NCBI RefSeq assembly: GCF_028548475.1
Contig: NZ_JAQQLE010000013.1
Coordinates: 62,001 to 126,000, forward strand
Direction: 5' to 3'
Length of the DNA stretch: 64,000 nucleotides
Origin: Vogesella margarita
GTDB taxonomy: Bacteria; Pseudomonadota; Gammaproteobacteria; Burkholderiales; Chromobacteriaceae
A program made the position numbers and the translations under genes. The notes beneath the pieces were generated by a model that was not told the origin of the DNA, did not search any database, and saw only the letters and a list, made by a program, of their open reading frames with translations. Below, one piece after another: positions 9,562 to 17,921 of this stretch; positions within the stretch are counted from its first letter, which is position 1, and each line of letters begins with the position of its first letter.

Positions 9562-10425
9562 ATGTACGACTGGAATGCGCTTTGGCACACTCATGCCGGC
9601 AAACAGCAGCGTTTTGCGAGCGAGACGCTGGACATCAACCAGCTGGCTCCGGAACTGGACGCCACGCTGCATCGCGCCGCGCGCAACCCGCACGACATCG
9701 CCGTCTATGACCACGGCGACCACTACAGCCTGCTGCGCCACGACCAGGGGCTGCAGCTGCTGCGCCTGGAAAAGCGCGTCCTGTTCGACATTGCCATCCG
9801 TTTGGTTACCGCCGACGAGGGTCAGCCGCTGACACTGCCCTACCTGGAAGTACTGGTCGACAACCTCGCCACCGGCGAGGCCGGCAGCTGGCGCGCCGAA
9901 GTCCGCTGCAGCGAGGAAGGCGAGCTGCTGGCCAACGACACCCTGCTGCAACACGAGCAGCCGCCGGCAATGGACTGGCCCGAGCTGAGCTTTGCCGACG
10001 ACGCCCGCTTCGCCGCTGCGCTGCGCGACAGCTGGCAGGAAGCTGCCGAGGCCGTCACCCTGGACGCCGCCGCCTGGTTCAACGCCGAAGCACTGGAGCA
10101 GCACGCGACCGAGCCGCCGCTGGATGCGCGCATCCAGCAGATGTGCGAGCGCTACGCCGAGATCGTCCGCCGCGAGCAGGCGCTGCTGTCGCGCCAGTTC
10201 AGCGACGAGGAACTGATGCTGATCGCCGAGGTGCTGCGCGGCGTGACCTTCGAATCCGCCGAATCTTGCCGCGGCCTGTGGCTGGCGGTGGAAAACCGGC
10301 TGCTGCAGGACGAACTGGACCGCAAGCACGGCGTCGATGGCACCGCACTGCTGCGCCAACTGCAACAGCTGAGCTACACCCAAGAAGTGGCGCTGATCGA
10401 GGCGCTGGCACCGACGCAGGACTGA
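9562..10425 (+). CDS. Hypothetical protein (287 aa)
   Basis: No function recognised. The start MYDWNALWHTHAGKQQRFASETL follows AGGAGAACAACACA, so translation is well supported. The protein is acidic, soluble-looking and without signal or membrane segments. The C-terminal third is strongly helical (FSDEELMLIAEVLRGV, GLWLAVENRLLQDELDRKHG) and ends with a Leu/Gln-rich helix. It starts 117 bases from the divergent typA gene and is directly followed by a small inverted-repeat element. Confidence 0.75.
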   Translation: MYDWNALWHTHAGKQQRFASETLDINQLAPELDATLHRAARNPHDIAVYDHGDHYSLLRHDQGLQLLRLEKRVLFDIAIRLVTADEGQPLTLPYLEVLVDNLATGEAGSWRAEVRCSEEGELLANDTLLQHEQPPAMDWPELSFADDARFAAALRDSWQEAAEAVTLDAAAWFNAEALEQHATEPPLDARIQQMCERYAEIVRREQALLSRQFSDEELMLIAEVLRGVTFESAESCRGLWLAVENRLLQDELDRKHGVDGTALLRQLQQLSYTQEVALIEALAPTQD

Positions 10426-10430
10426 AAACC

Positions 10431-10563
10431 TGTTCACGATCTGCTGCGCTTCGTGAAACGTTACACGATGAGTACGCCTTCGGAATGCTCATTGACCCCA
10501 TGTCAACTCCGCTTCCTCAGCCGTTTTCGCCTTGTCTCGCGTGAGCGTGCGAGATCGTGAACA
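10431..10563. mobile_element. MITE-like element with 12-bp terminal inverted repeats
   Basis: TGTTCACGATCT at 10431-10442 is matched by its exact reverse complement at 10552-10563; outside it, three of four further bases also pair. The 133-bp unit has no open reading frame and begins six bases after the stop of the preceding gene. I could not identify a target-site duplication. Alternatively it is the decayed end of an insertion sequence. Confidence 0.5.
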
Positions 10564-10581
10564 CGTTCTAAGCAAAAAAAC

Positions 10582-10607
10582 GGGGCAATCCGTCCAAAGA
10601 TTGCCCC
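10582..10607 (-). terminator. Intrinsic terminator of the quinone oxidoreductase gene
   Basis: A 9-bp stem (GGGGCAATC 10582-10590 with 10599-10607) followed on the minus strand by G and a run of seven T, about 65 bases past the stop codon. Confidence 0.85.
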
Positions 10608-10673
10608 TACCCCTATCCATTCAGCAGAAAGTGAACACCGTTTGCTGATGCACTGCATCATAGCGGCGCCAGA

Positions 10674-11663
10674 TTACGCCGCCGTGACAGGGAACAGCGT
10701 CAGCACCACCTTGCCGAGATTGCGGTTGTCCGCCAGATACTGATGCGCCTCGGCCACCGCCGCCAGCGGATAGCTGCTGTCCAGCGTCACGCGGGCGCGG
10801 CCGGACCGCAAGGCCGGCAGCACCTGTGTTTCCAGCGCCTGCGCCAGCTGTGCGCGCCGCGCCAGCGGCTGGGTGCGCAAGGTCGAGCCTTGCACCCGCA
10901 GGCGCTTCATCAGCAGCTGCGCGAGATTGATCTCGCCCTTGCTGCCGCCCATTACCCCGATCAGCAGCAGCCGGCCGTCGGCGCGCAGGCTGGCCAGATT
11001 GTCGGCAAACAGCGCCGCGCCCACCGGATCCAGGATCACGTCGACGCCCCCAGCGGCTTTAAGGTTGGCCGCAAAGCCCGGCTGCCGGCTGTCGATGGTC
11101 AGCGTCGCGCCCAGCGACTGGCAGTAACAGCGTTTCTCCTCACTGCCGGCGCTGGCCACCACCTCGGCACCGAGCAGTCCGGCCAGCTGGATCGCCGCCG
11201 CGCCGACACCGCTGGCGCCGGCGTGGATCAGCGCCCGTTCGCCCTCCTGCAGCTCGGCCAGCTCGACCAGGTTCAGCCACGCCGTCATCCACGCCTCCGG
11301 CAGGCTGGCGGCCTCGACCCAGCTCAGCCAGTCCGGCTTCGGGATCGCCACCGCGCTGTCCAGCAGCGCGTATTCGGCATAGCCGCCGCCCGCCACCAGC
11401 CCGAACACAGCATCGCCCTGCTGGAAACGCGACGGGCCATTCACCTCGTCGACAATGCCGGCCACCTCCAGCCCCAGCAGCGGCGATGCGCCCGGCGGCG
11501 GCGGGTAATGCCCCTCGCGCTGCACCAGATCCGCCCGGTTCACCCCGGCGGCCAACACCCTGACCCGCAGCTGGCCCGGCTGCGGCTGCGGCTTTTCGAT
11601 CAACGCCAGTTCCAGCGTATCCACCCCGCCCGGGGCCTGTTGAATCACGGCCTGCATAGACAT
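10674..11663 (-). CDS. NAD(P)H-quinone oxidoreductase, PIG3/zinc-free MDR family
   Basis: A 329-residue medium-chain dehydrogenase/reductase of the quinone oxidoreductase type. The GroES-like N-terminal half has AAGVNRADLVQREGHYPPPP and LGLEVAGIV. The Rossmann half has IHAGASGVGAAAIQLAGLLGAEV and the AGSEEK nucleotide-binding segment. No zinc-ligand pattern is present. The family reduces quinones with NADPH. GGAGG lies 7 bases before the second of two adjacent ATGs (11663), which I prefer over 11666. A copy of the 14-base repeat is embedded at 11061-11074 and encodes AANL. It is divergent from ccoI. Confidence 0.88.
   Translation of the reverse strand: MSMQAVIQQAPGGVDTLELALIEKPQPQPGQLRVRVLAAGVNRADLVQREGHYPPPPGASPLLGLEVAGIVDEVNGPSRFQQGDAVFGLVAGGGYAEYALLDSAVAIPKPDWLSWVEAASLPEAWMTAWLNLVELAELQEGERALIHAGASGVGAAAIQLAGLLGAEVVASAGSEEKRCYCQSLGATLTIDSRQPGFAANLKAAGGVDVILDPVGAALFADNLASLRADGRLLLIGVMGGSKGEINLAQLLMKRLRVQGSTLRTQPLARRAQLAQALETQVLPALRSGRARVTLDSSYPLAAVAEAHQYLADNRNLGKVVLTLFPVTAA
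11061..11074 (+). repeat. AAGGTTGGCCGCAA repeat copy (inside oxidoreductase gene)
   Basis: Full 14-base copy, plus orientation; the minus-strand gene reads it as Ala-Ala-Asn-Leu. Confidence 0.85.
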
Positions 11664-11714
11664 CATTGACCCTCCGCAAGCTAAGCATGTGCACTTGCAT
11701 TACAATAGCACGCC

Positions 11715-14138
11715 ATGAGCGCACCCTGTTTCCACTGCGGGCTTCCCGTCCCCGCCGATGCCGACTATCCCGTCCGTTACCGCCAACTCCCCCAGCAAAC
11801 CTGCTGCGCCGGCTGCCAGGCCGTGGCGCAGACCATCATCGATGCCGGGCTGGACGACTACTACCAGCACCGTACCGAAGGTGGCCGCCAGGTCGAGGCG
11901 CTGCCGGTCGAGCTGTTGCAACAGATGCAGCTGTACGACAACGACGAACTGCAGAAAAGCTTCGTCCACCTCGAAAGCGAGCAGATCCGCGAGGCGGCGC
12001 TGATACTGGAAGGCATTACCTGCGCCGCCTGCGTCTGGCTCAACGAGCAGCACCTGCGGCGCCTGCCCGGCGTGCTGGCGGTGGACATCAACTACGCCAC
12101 CCACCGCGCCCGCGTGCGCTGGGACAACAGCCAGCTGCAGCTGTCCGCCATCCTGGAAGCCATCGCCGCCATCGGCTACCGCGCCCATCCCTACGACGCC
12201 TCGCGCCAGGAGGCGCTGCACCAGAAGGAACGCAAGCAGGCGCTGAACCGGCTGTGGGTCGCCGGGCTGTCGATGATGCAGGTGATGATGTACGCGGTGC
12301 CGGTGTACATGGCGCCGGACGGCGAGATCGAGTCGCAATATCTGTGGCTGCTGCACTGGGCCAGCTTCGTGCTGACCGTGCCGGTGGTGATCTACTCCGC
12401 CATTCCGTTCTACCGCGCCACCTGGCGCGACCTGAAAACACGCCGCGCCGGCATGGACACGCCGGTCACCATCGGCATCCTCACCGCCTTCTTCGCCAGC
12501 TTCTGGGCGCTGATCAACCGCATCGAACACGGCATCTACTTCGACTCGGTGTCGATGTTCGTGTTCCTGCTGCTGGGCGGGCGCTACCTGGAAGGCATGG
12601 CGCGACGCAAGACCGGCGAGGCCACCGAGCGGCTGGTCAAGCTGCTGCCGGCCTTCGCCCATCGCCTGACCAACTGGCCGGCCTCGCGCGACAGCAGCGA
12701 GGTGGCTGCGGCCAACCTTGCGCTGGGCGACCTGCTGCTGGTCAAGCCCGGCGAAACCATCCCCGCCGACGGCATCATCCGCGACGGCCAGTCCAGCATC
12801 GACGAATCGCTGCTCAGCGGCGAGAGCCTGCCGGTTGCGCGCCGCATCGGCGAGGAAGTCGTTGCCGGCAGCGTCAACAGCGCCAGCCCGCTGGTGATCG
12901 AGGTCAACCGCATCGGCCAGGGCACCCGCCTGGCCGGCATCGTGCGACTGCTGGACCAGGCGCTGGCGGAAAAACCGCGGCTGGCGCTGCTGGCCGACCG
13001 CTTCGCCAGCGTGTTTGTCGCCGCGCTGCTGCTGGTGGCGCTGGCCACCTTTGCCGGCTGGTACTGGTACGAGCCGGCGCGCGCGCTGTGGGTCACCGTC
13101 GCGGTGCTGGTGATCTCCTGCCCCTGCGCGCTGTCGCTGGCGACACCGGCAGCGCTCACCGCCGCTACCGGCCACCTGGCGCAGCTGGGCGTGCTCACCG
13201 CCCGTGGCCATGCACTGGAGACGCTGAGCAAGATTACCGACGTGGCGTTCGACAAGACCGGCACCCTCACCCACGGCCGCATGCAGCTGCTGCATACCCA
13301 AACCTTCGGCGCGCCAGACAGCACTGCGGCGCTGGCGCTGGCGGCGGCGATGGAATCCGGCTCCGAACACCCTATCGCGCGGGCGCTGCTGGCCTCCAAC
13401 CAGGCACCGCTGCCGGCGCTGGTTGATGTAGCCAACACCCCCGGCCAGGGCATCAGCGCCCGCCTGCAGAACACCGTCTGGCGCCTGGGACGGCCGGAGT
13501 TCGTCAGCCGCCGCGCGCCGATCATCCCGGCCGACTGGCCGGCGGCGGCGACCTGCATCGCGCTGGGCCACGACGACGAGATCGTCGCCCTGTTCGCCAT
13601 CGGCGACCAGCCGCGCACCGAGGCCGCTGCCGTGGTGCAGCAACTGCAGCGCCGCGGCCTGACCCTGCACCTGCTGTCCGGCGATGCCGCGCCCGCAGTC
13701 GAACACCTTGCGGCCAACCTTGGTCTCGATCACGCCCGCGCCGCGGCCACGCCGGAAGACAAGCTGGCCTACGTCAGCCAGCTGCAGCAACAAGGCCGCC
13801 GCGTGCTGATGATAGGCGACGGCGTCAACGACGCGCCGGTGCTGGCGCGCGCCGACGTTTCGCTGGCGATGGGCGGCGGCACCGACGTCGCCCGCGCCAG
13901 CGGCGACCTGATCCTGATCCACGACGAGCTGGGCCGGCTGCCGACGACGCTGGCGCTGGCGCAGCGCACCATGCACATCATCCGCCAGAACCTGTGGTGG
14001 GCGGCGCTGTATAATCTGCTGGCGCTGCCGCTGGCCATCGCCGGCTGGGTCACGCCGTGGCTGGCCAGCCTCGGCATGGCGCTCAGCTCCTTGCTGGTGG
14101 TGGGCAACGCCCTGCGTCTGATCAAACGGGATAAATAA
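11715..14138 (+). CDS. ccoI: Copper-transporting P1B-type ATPase for cbb3 oxidase assembly (CcoI/FixI type)
   Basis: An 807-residue heavy-metal P-type ATPase. The N-terminus has a Cys-rich extension (C5, C8 and TCCAGC near 30-34) typical of CcoI, then a metal-binding domain with GITCAAC (C103, C106). The membrane ion site CPC is at 469-471, the phosphorylated Asp in DKTGT at about 513, and the hinge GDGVNDAPVLARADVSLAMG lies near the end. Two copies of the 14-base repeat fall inside, both read as AANL. The following gene ccoS overlaps by one base, confirming the cbb3 context: CcoI exports copper for the binuclear centre of cbb3 oxidase. The structural genes ccoNOP are not in the window. Confidence 0.93.
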   Translation: MSAPCFHCGLPVPADADYPVRYRQLPQQTCCAGCQAVAQTIIDAGLDDYYQHRTEGGRQVEALPVELLQQMQLYDNDELQKSFVHLESEQIREAALILEGITCAACVWLNEQHLRRLPGVLAVDINYATHRARVRWDNSQLQLSAILEAIAAIGYRAHPYDASRQEALHQKERKQALNRLWVAGLSMMQVMMYAVPVYMAPDGEIESQYLWLLHWASFVLTVPVVIYSAIPFYRATWRDLKTRRAGMDTPVTIGILTAFFASFWALINRIEHGIYFDSVSMFVFLLLGGRYLEGMARRKTGEATERLVKLLPAFAHRLTNWPASRDSSEVAAANLALGDLLLVKPGETIPADGIIRDGQSSIDESLLSGESLPVARRIGEEVVAGSVNSASPLVIEVNRIGQGTRLAGIVRLLDQALAEKPRLALLADRFASVFVAALLLVALATFAGWYWYEPARALWVTVAVLVISCPCALSLATPAALTAATGHLAQLGVLTARGHALETLSKITDVAFDKTGTLTHGRMQLLHTQTFGAPDSTAALALAAAMESGSEHPIARALLASNQAPLPALVDVANTPGQGISARLQNTVWRLGRPEFVSRRAPIIPADWPAAATCIALGHDDEIVALFAIGDQPRTEAAAVVQQLQRRGLTLHLLSGDAAPAVEHLAANLGLDHARAAATPEDKLAYVSQLQQQGRRVLMIGDGVNDAPVLARADVSLAMGGGTDVARASGDLILIHDELGRLPTTLALAQRTMHIIRQNLWWAALYNLLALPLAIAGWVTPWLASLGMALSSLLVVGNALRLIKRDK
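12707..12719 (-). repeat. Repeat core copy (inside ccoI)
   Basis: 13-base core, minus orientation, read by ccoI as Ala-Ala-Asn-Leu. Confidence 0.8.
13708..13721 (-). repeat. AAGGTTGGCCGCAA repeat copy (inside ccoI)
   Basis: Full 14-base copy, minus orientation, read by ccoI as Leu-Ala-Ala-Asn-Leu. Confidence 0.85.
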
Positions 14139-14317
14139 TGGAAAGCCTGTATTTGTTGATACCGATGAGCATCGTGCTGGTGTTTTTCATCGGTGTGCTG
14201 TTCTGGTGGTCGACCCGCTCCGGCCAGTTTGACGACCTGGAAGGCCCCGCGCACCGCATCCTGATGGACGACGACGACACCAGCAACGACACCAGCACGC
14301 CGCCTGGCGCGCGCTGA
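14138..14317 (+). CDS. ccoS: cbb3-type cytochrome oxidase assembly protein CcoS
   Basis: A 59-residue membrane protein. MESLYLLIPMSIVLVFFIGV begins with one transmembrane helix, followed by the family-defining FWWSTRSGQFDDLEGPAHRI segment and an acidic DDDDTSNDTS tail. CcoS is required for haem and copper insertion into the CcoN subunit. The ATG overlaps the ccoI stop (TAATG), so translation is coupled. The length is typical. Confidence 0.93.
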   Translation: MESLYLLIPMSIVLVFFIGVLFWWSTRSGQFDDLEGPAHRILMDDDDTSNDTSTPPGAR

Positions 14318-14334
14318 GCCCGGTCACCGTTCCC

Positions 14335-14363
14335 GACGCCACGCCGAACCCCGGTGTGGCGTC
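14335..14363 (+). terminator. Probable terminator after ccoIS
   Basis: GACGCCAC pairs with GTGGCGTC across a 13-base loop, followed by GTGCTTTT, 18 bases after the ccoS stop. Confidence 0.6.
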
Positions 14364-14396
14364 GTGCTTTTCGGCCATGCCGCCGTGCGGCGCGGC

Positions 14397-14422
14397 AAAA
14401 AAACGGGGGAGCAAGCTCCCCC
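14397..14422 (-). terminator. Terminator-like hairpin with no matching minus-strand gene
   Basis: GGGGGAGC and GCTCCCCC (14405-14422) form an 8-bp stem; on the minus strand it is followed by a run of seven T (14403-14397). It has every mark of an intrinsic terminator for a minus-strand transcript. The only minus-strand sequence feeding it is the 280-base gap before trkA, where no protein gene is evident. Confidence 0.6.
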
Positions 14423-14702
14423 TCGAAAACCGTACCGCTGCAGGGCACGCAGCCGGCACGGCCACAGACCGACCGCCACATCACGGCAGCCATCGGCTTG
14501 CCGTCATTGTGCGCAGCGGCCCATCATCCGGCCAATTAATTGTCGCCAAACTGGCAATTATGTTTTTCAATCGTCCTGCCGCGGCACAAGGCGGCGGGCA
14601 GCCGCTAAAATGGCCGGCCCAGCGTGATGATGCCAATGGCGTCGCCGCCGCACCCACCAACACAGCGCCGTCGCCAGCGCGACCAGCAAGGACACGACAC
14701 GG
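14423..14702. other. Gene-free stretch before trkA
   Basis: About 280 bases without a convincing protein gene. It contains an AT-rich island (roughly 14530-14575) in otherwise GC-rich sequence, which is the probable promoter region of the trkA operon and could also drive a minus-strand RNA ending at 14397. The trkA ribosome site AAGGAC is at the right end. Confidence 0.5.
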
Positions 14703-16073
14703 ATGAGAATCCTGATTCTGGGAGGAGGACAAGTTGGCGCCAGCGTGGCGGAAAGCCTGACCAACGAAGGCAACGACGTCACCGTGGTCGATCAGGACGC
14801 CAACCTGCTCAAGCTGCTGCAGAACCGCCTCGACATCCGCACCGTGCTCGGCAACGCCGCCCATCCGTCGGTGATGCTCAATGCCGGCGCCGAAGACGCC
14901 GAGCTGCTGCTGGCGCTGACCCGCAACGACGACACCAATCTGCTGGCCTGCGCGCTGGCCCGCACCCAGTTCAACATCCCCACCTGTATCGCGCGCATCC
15001 GCGCCAGCGATTACGTGGAAGGCCGCCACGCGGTGCTGGAGCAGTTTTCGGTCGATCACGCCATCTGTCCGGAGCAGATCGTCACCAATAACCTGTACCA
15101 GCTGCTGTCCTACCCGCGCGCGCTCCAGGTACTGGACTTCGGCCACGGCCTCGCCCAGCTGGTGGTGGCCCGCGCCGGCAGCGACGGCAAGCTGGTCGGC
15201 CGCCCGCTGAAGCAGATCCGCGACGACATGCCGGACAGCGATTCGCGCATCTGCGCCATCTACCGCAACGACAAGCTGATCGTGCCGGACGGCGACACCG
15301 TGATCGCCCCCGGCGACGAGGTGTTCTTCATCGCCGCCAAGGCCGACGTGCCGGGCATGCTCGGCGAGCTGCGCAGCAGCGAGAAGCCGGTTCGCCGGGT
15401 GATGATCGCCGGTGGCGGCAACATCGGCTACCGCCTGGCGCGGCTGCTGCAGGACGACTACGAGGTCAAGCTGATCGAGGCGCGCGGCGAGCGCGCGGTG
15501 TGGCTGTCGGAAAACCTGGACAAGGTACTGGTGCTGCACGGCGAGGCCACCGACGAGGCGCTGCTGGAGGACGAGAACATCGACGAGATGGACGTGTTCT
15601 GCGCGCTGACCAACGACGACGAGGACAACGTGATGTCCACGCTGCTGGCCAAGCGCATGGGCGCCCACCGCGTCATCGCGCTGGTCAACCGTTCCAGCTA
15701 TGTCGACCTGCTGGAGGGCAACCGCATCGACGTGGTGATCTCGCCGCACCTGTCCACCATCGGCTCGGTCCTGGCGCACCTGCGCCGCGGCGACGTGGTG
15801 GCGGTGCACCCGCTGCGCCGCGGCGCCGCCGAGGCCATCGAGGTGATTATCCACGGCGACGAGCACACCTCGCGCCTGGTTGGCCGCAAGGTGGAAGACA
15901 TCAGGATGCCGGCCGGCTGCACCCTCAGTGCGGTGATCCGCGGCCAGCAGGTACTGATGGCGCACCACGACCTGGTGCTGTGCAGCGAGGACCACCTGAT
16001 CATCTTCGTGTCGCGCCGCCGCCAGCTGCGCCAGATCGAGAAGCTGGTGCAGGTCAAGATGGGGTTCTTCTGA
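14703..16073 (+). CDS. trkA: Trk potassium uptake system NAD-binding subunit TrkA
   Basis: A 456-residue peripheral membrane protein with two tandem RCK units. The first Rossmann motif GGGQVG is at residues 7-12 and the second AGGGNIGYRLA is near 240; each is followed by a TrkA-C domain. TrkA gates the TrkH channel in response to nucleotide. It is the first gene of a compact run: the VOC gene begins two bases after the stop, and trkH follows, so the potassium system is interrupted by one unrelated gene. Confidence 0.96.
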   Translation: MRILILGGGQVGASVAESLTNEGNDVTVVDQDANLLKLLQNRLDIRTVLGNAAHPSVMLNAGAEDAELLLALTRNDDTNLLACALARTQFNIPTCIARIRASDYVEGRHAVLEQFSVDHAICPEQIVTNNLYQLLSYPRALQVLDFGHGLAQLVVARAGSDGKLVGRPLKQIRDDMPDSDSRICAIYRNDKLIVPDGDTVIAPGDEVFFIAAKADVPGMLGELRSSEKPVRRVMIAGGGNIGYRLARLLQDDYEVKLIEARGERAVWLSENLDKVLVLHGEATDEALLEDENIDEMDVFCALTNDDEDNVMSTLLAKRMGAHRVIALVNRSSYVDLLEGNRIDVVISPHLSTIGSVLAHLRRGDVVAVHPLRRGAAEAIEVIIHGDEHTSRLVGRKVEDIRMPAGCTLSAVIRGQQVLMAHHDLVLCSEDHLIIFVSRRRQLRQIEKLVQVKMGFF

Positions 16074-16074
16074 C

Positions 16075-16473
16075 ATGCTGCTGCAAGGCATCCACCACGT
16101 GGCGCTGATCTGCCGCGACTACGCACAGAGCCGCGCCTTCTACCACGACATTCTGCGTCTGCCCATCGTCAGCGAGCACTACCGCGCCGAACGCGAGTCG
16201 TGGAAGCTCAACCTGGCGCTGCCCGACGGCAGCCAGCTGGAGCTGTTCAGCTTCCCGTCGTCGCCGCCGCGCCCCAGCCGACCGGAGGCCTGCGGTCTGC
16301 GCCACCTCGCCTTCCGTGTCGCTGACCTCGACCACGTTATCGCCACGCTGGCTGCGGCCAACGTTGCCAGCGAAGCGGTGCGCACCGACGAGTACACCGG
16401 CCGACGCTTCACCTTTATCGCCGATCCGGACGGCCTGCCGCTGGAGCTGTACGAAATGGCGTCGCCATGCTGA
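16075..16473 (+). CDS. VOC-family (glyoxalase-like) protein
   Basis: A 132-residue protein with the paired beta-alpha-beta-beta-beta modules of the vicinal oxygen chelate fold: IHHVALICRDYAQSRAFYHDIL, then LRHLAFRVADLDHVIATL and the end FIADPDGLPLELYE. It resembles the YaeR/GloA2 subgroup. Likely metal ligands are the first His, the Glu in LELFSF, the His of LRHLAF and the final Glu of LELYE. Substrate is unknown. It overlaps trkH by seven bases and starts two bases after trkA, so it is translationally embedded between the two Trk subunits. Confidence 0.88.
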   Translation: MLLQGIHHVALICRDYAQSRAFYHDILRLPIVSEHYRAERESWKLNLALPDGSQLELFSFPSSPPRPSRPEACGLRHLAFRVADLDHVIATLAAANVASEAVRTDEYTGRRFTFIADPDGLPLELYEMASPC

Positions 16474-17921
16474 AAATCCTGCCCGTCATTCATGTCCTGG
16501 CCAAGCTGATCATGCTGTTTTCCGGCATTTTCGCGTTTCCGGCGCTGGTATCCTGGTATTACGACGACGGCACGCTGCCCTACTTTGTCCGCGCCGCGGC
16601 CGCCAGCGGCATCGCCGGCTTCCTGCTGTGGATCGCCACCGCGCGCTTCGAACGCGAGCTGAAGCCGAAGGACGGCTTCATCCTGGTGACGCTACTGTGG
16701 ATCACCTTTGCCGTCACCGCCTGTCTGCCGATGCTGTTCTACCTGCCGGGCATGTCGGTGACCAATGCCTTTTTCGAGTCGATGTCGGCGCTCACCACCA
16801 CCGGCGCCACCACCATGCAGGGGCTGGACCGGCTGCCGCCGTCGATCAACTTCTGGCGCCACTTCCTGACCTGGCTTGGCGGCATGGGCATCATCGTGCT
16901 GGCGGTGGCAGTGCTGCCACTGCTGGGCATCGGCGGCATGCAGCTGTACAAGGCGGAAACCCCCGGCCCGATGAAGGACAACAAGCTGGCGCCGCGCATC
17001 GGCCAGACCGCGAAGAACCTGTGGTACGTGTACTCGGCGCTGACCCTCGCCTGCTACGCCTGCCTGCTGCTGGCCGGCATGGCGCCGCTGGATGCGCTGT
17101 GCCACGCCTTTACCGCGGTGGCGCTGGGCGGCTTCTCCACCAAGGACAGCAGCATCAGCCACTTCGACTCCTGGCAGATCGAGGCGGTGCTGTGCGTGTT
17201 CATGGTGCTGGCGGCGATGAACTTCGCCACCCACTTTCTCAGCTGGCAGCGCCGCAGTCTGAAAAGCTACTGGCACGACATCGAGGCCCGCTACGTGGTG
17301 CTGTTGCTGCTGGGCAGCATCCTGGCGATGAGCCTGTACCTGTGGTGGCAGCAGATCTACACCTTCACCACCGCGCTGCGCTATGTATCGTTCAACCTGA
17401 TCTCGGTGGCCACCGACACCGGCTACGCCAGCACCGACTACGCCCAGTGGCCGATCTTCGTGCCGCTGTGGATGCTGTTCCTGTCCTGCCTCACCGTCAG
17501 CTCCGGCTCCACCGGCGGTGGTATCAAGATGATCCGCACTCTTATCCTGACGCGACAGGGCTACCGCGAGATGAGCACCCTGCTGCACCCGAAAGCGGTG
17601 CTACCGCTGAAGATCGGCAACCGCGTGATTCCGGAGTCGGTCGCCTTTTCGGTGCTCGGCTTCATCTTTGTCTACTTCATGAGCGTGGTGGCGTTCACTT
17701 TCGTGCTGATCGGCAGCGGGCTGGATTTCATCACCGCCTTTACCGCCAGCCTGGCCTGCATCAACAACATCGGCCCCGGCCTGGGGCAGATCGGCCCAAC
17801 CGGGAACTACGCCGGCCTCAACGACTTCCAAACCTGGGTGTGCGCACTGGCCATGCTGGTGGGCCGCCTCGAGGTATTTAGCGTCCTGATCCTGTTTACC
17901 CCTACTTTCTGGCGAAAATGA
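16467..17921 (+). CDS. trkH: Trk potassium uptake channel subunit TrkH
   Basis: A 484-residue integral membrane protein of the TrkG/TrkH/KtrB family with about ten hydrophobic segments. The four P-loop filter regions are visible, including SALTTTGATTMQGLD, AVALGGFSTKDSS, SVATDTGYASTDY and NNIGPGLGQIGPTGNYAGL. The SSGSTGGGIKMIRTL segment marks the intramembrane region before the third to fourth repeat. With TrkA it imports potassium using the proton or sodium gradient. It overlaps the VOC gene by 7 bases and slt by 4. Confidence 0.96.
   Translation: MLKILPVIHVLAKLIMLFSGIFAFPALVSWYYDDGTLPYFVRAAAASGIAGFLLWIATARFERELKPKDGFILVTLLWITFAVTACLPMLFYLPGMSVTNAFFESMSALTTTGATTMQGLDRLPPSINFWRHFLTWLGGMGIIVLAVAVLPLLGIGGMQLYKAETPGPMKDNKLAPRIGQTAKNLWYVYSALTLACYACLLLAGMAPLDALCHAFTAVALGGFSTKDSSISHFDSWQIEAVLCVFMVLAAMNFATHFLSWQRRSLKSYWHDIEARYVVLLLLGSILAMSLYLWWQQIYTFTTALRYVSFNLISVATDTGYASTDYAQWPIFVPLWMLFLSCLTVSSGSTGGGIKMIRTLILTRQGYREMSTLLHPKAVLPLKIGNRVIPESVAFSVLGFIFVYFMSVVAFTFVLIGSGLDFITAFTASLACINNIGPGLGQIGPTGNYAGLNDFQTWVCALAMLVGRLEVFSVLILFTPTFWRK

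Noticed and set aside
14481-16091. A 536-codon minus-strand frame
   Set aside because: Antisense shadow of trkA. It happens to include the region feeding the orphan terminator at 14397, but the protein text is low-complexity His/Gln/Val and not credible.
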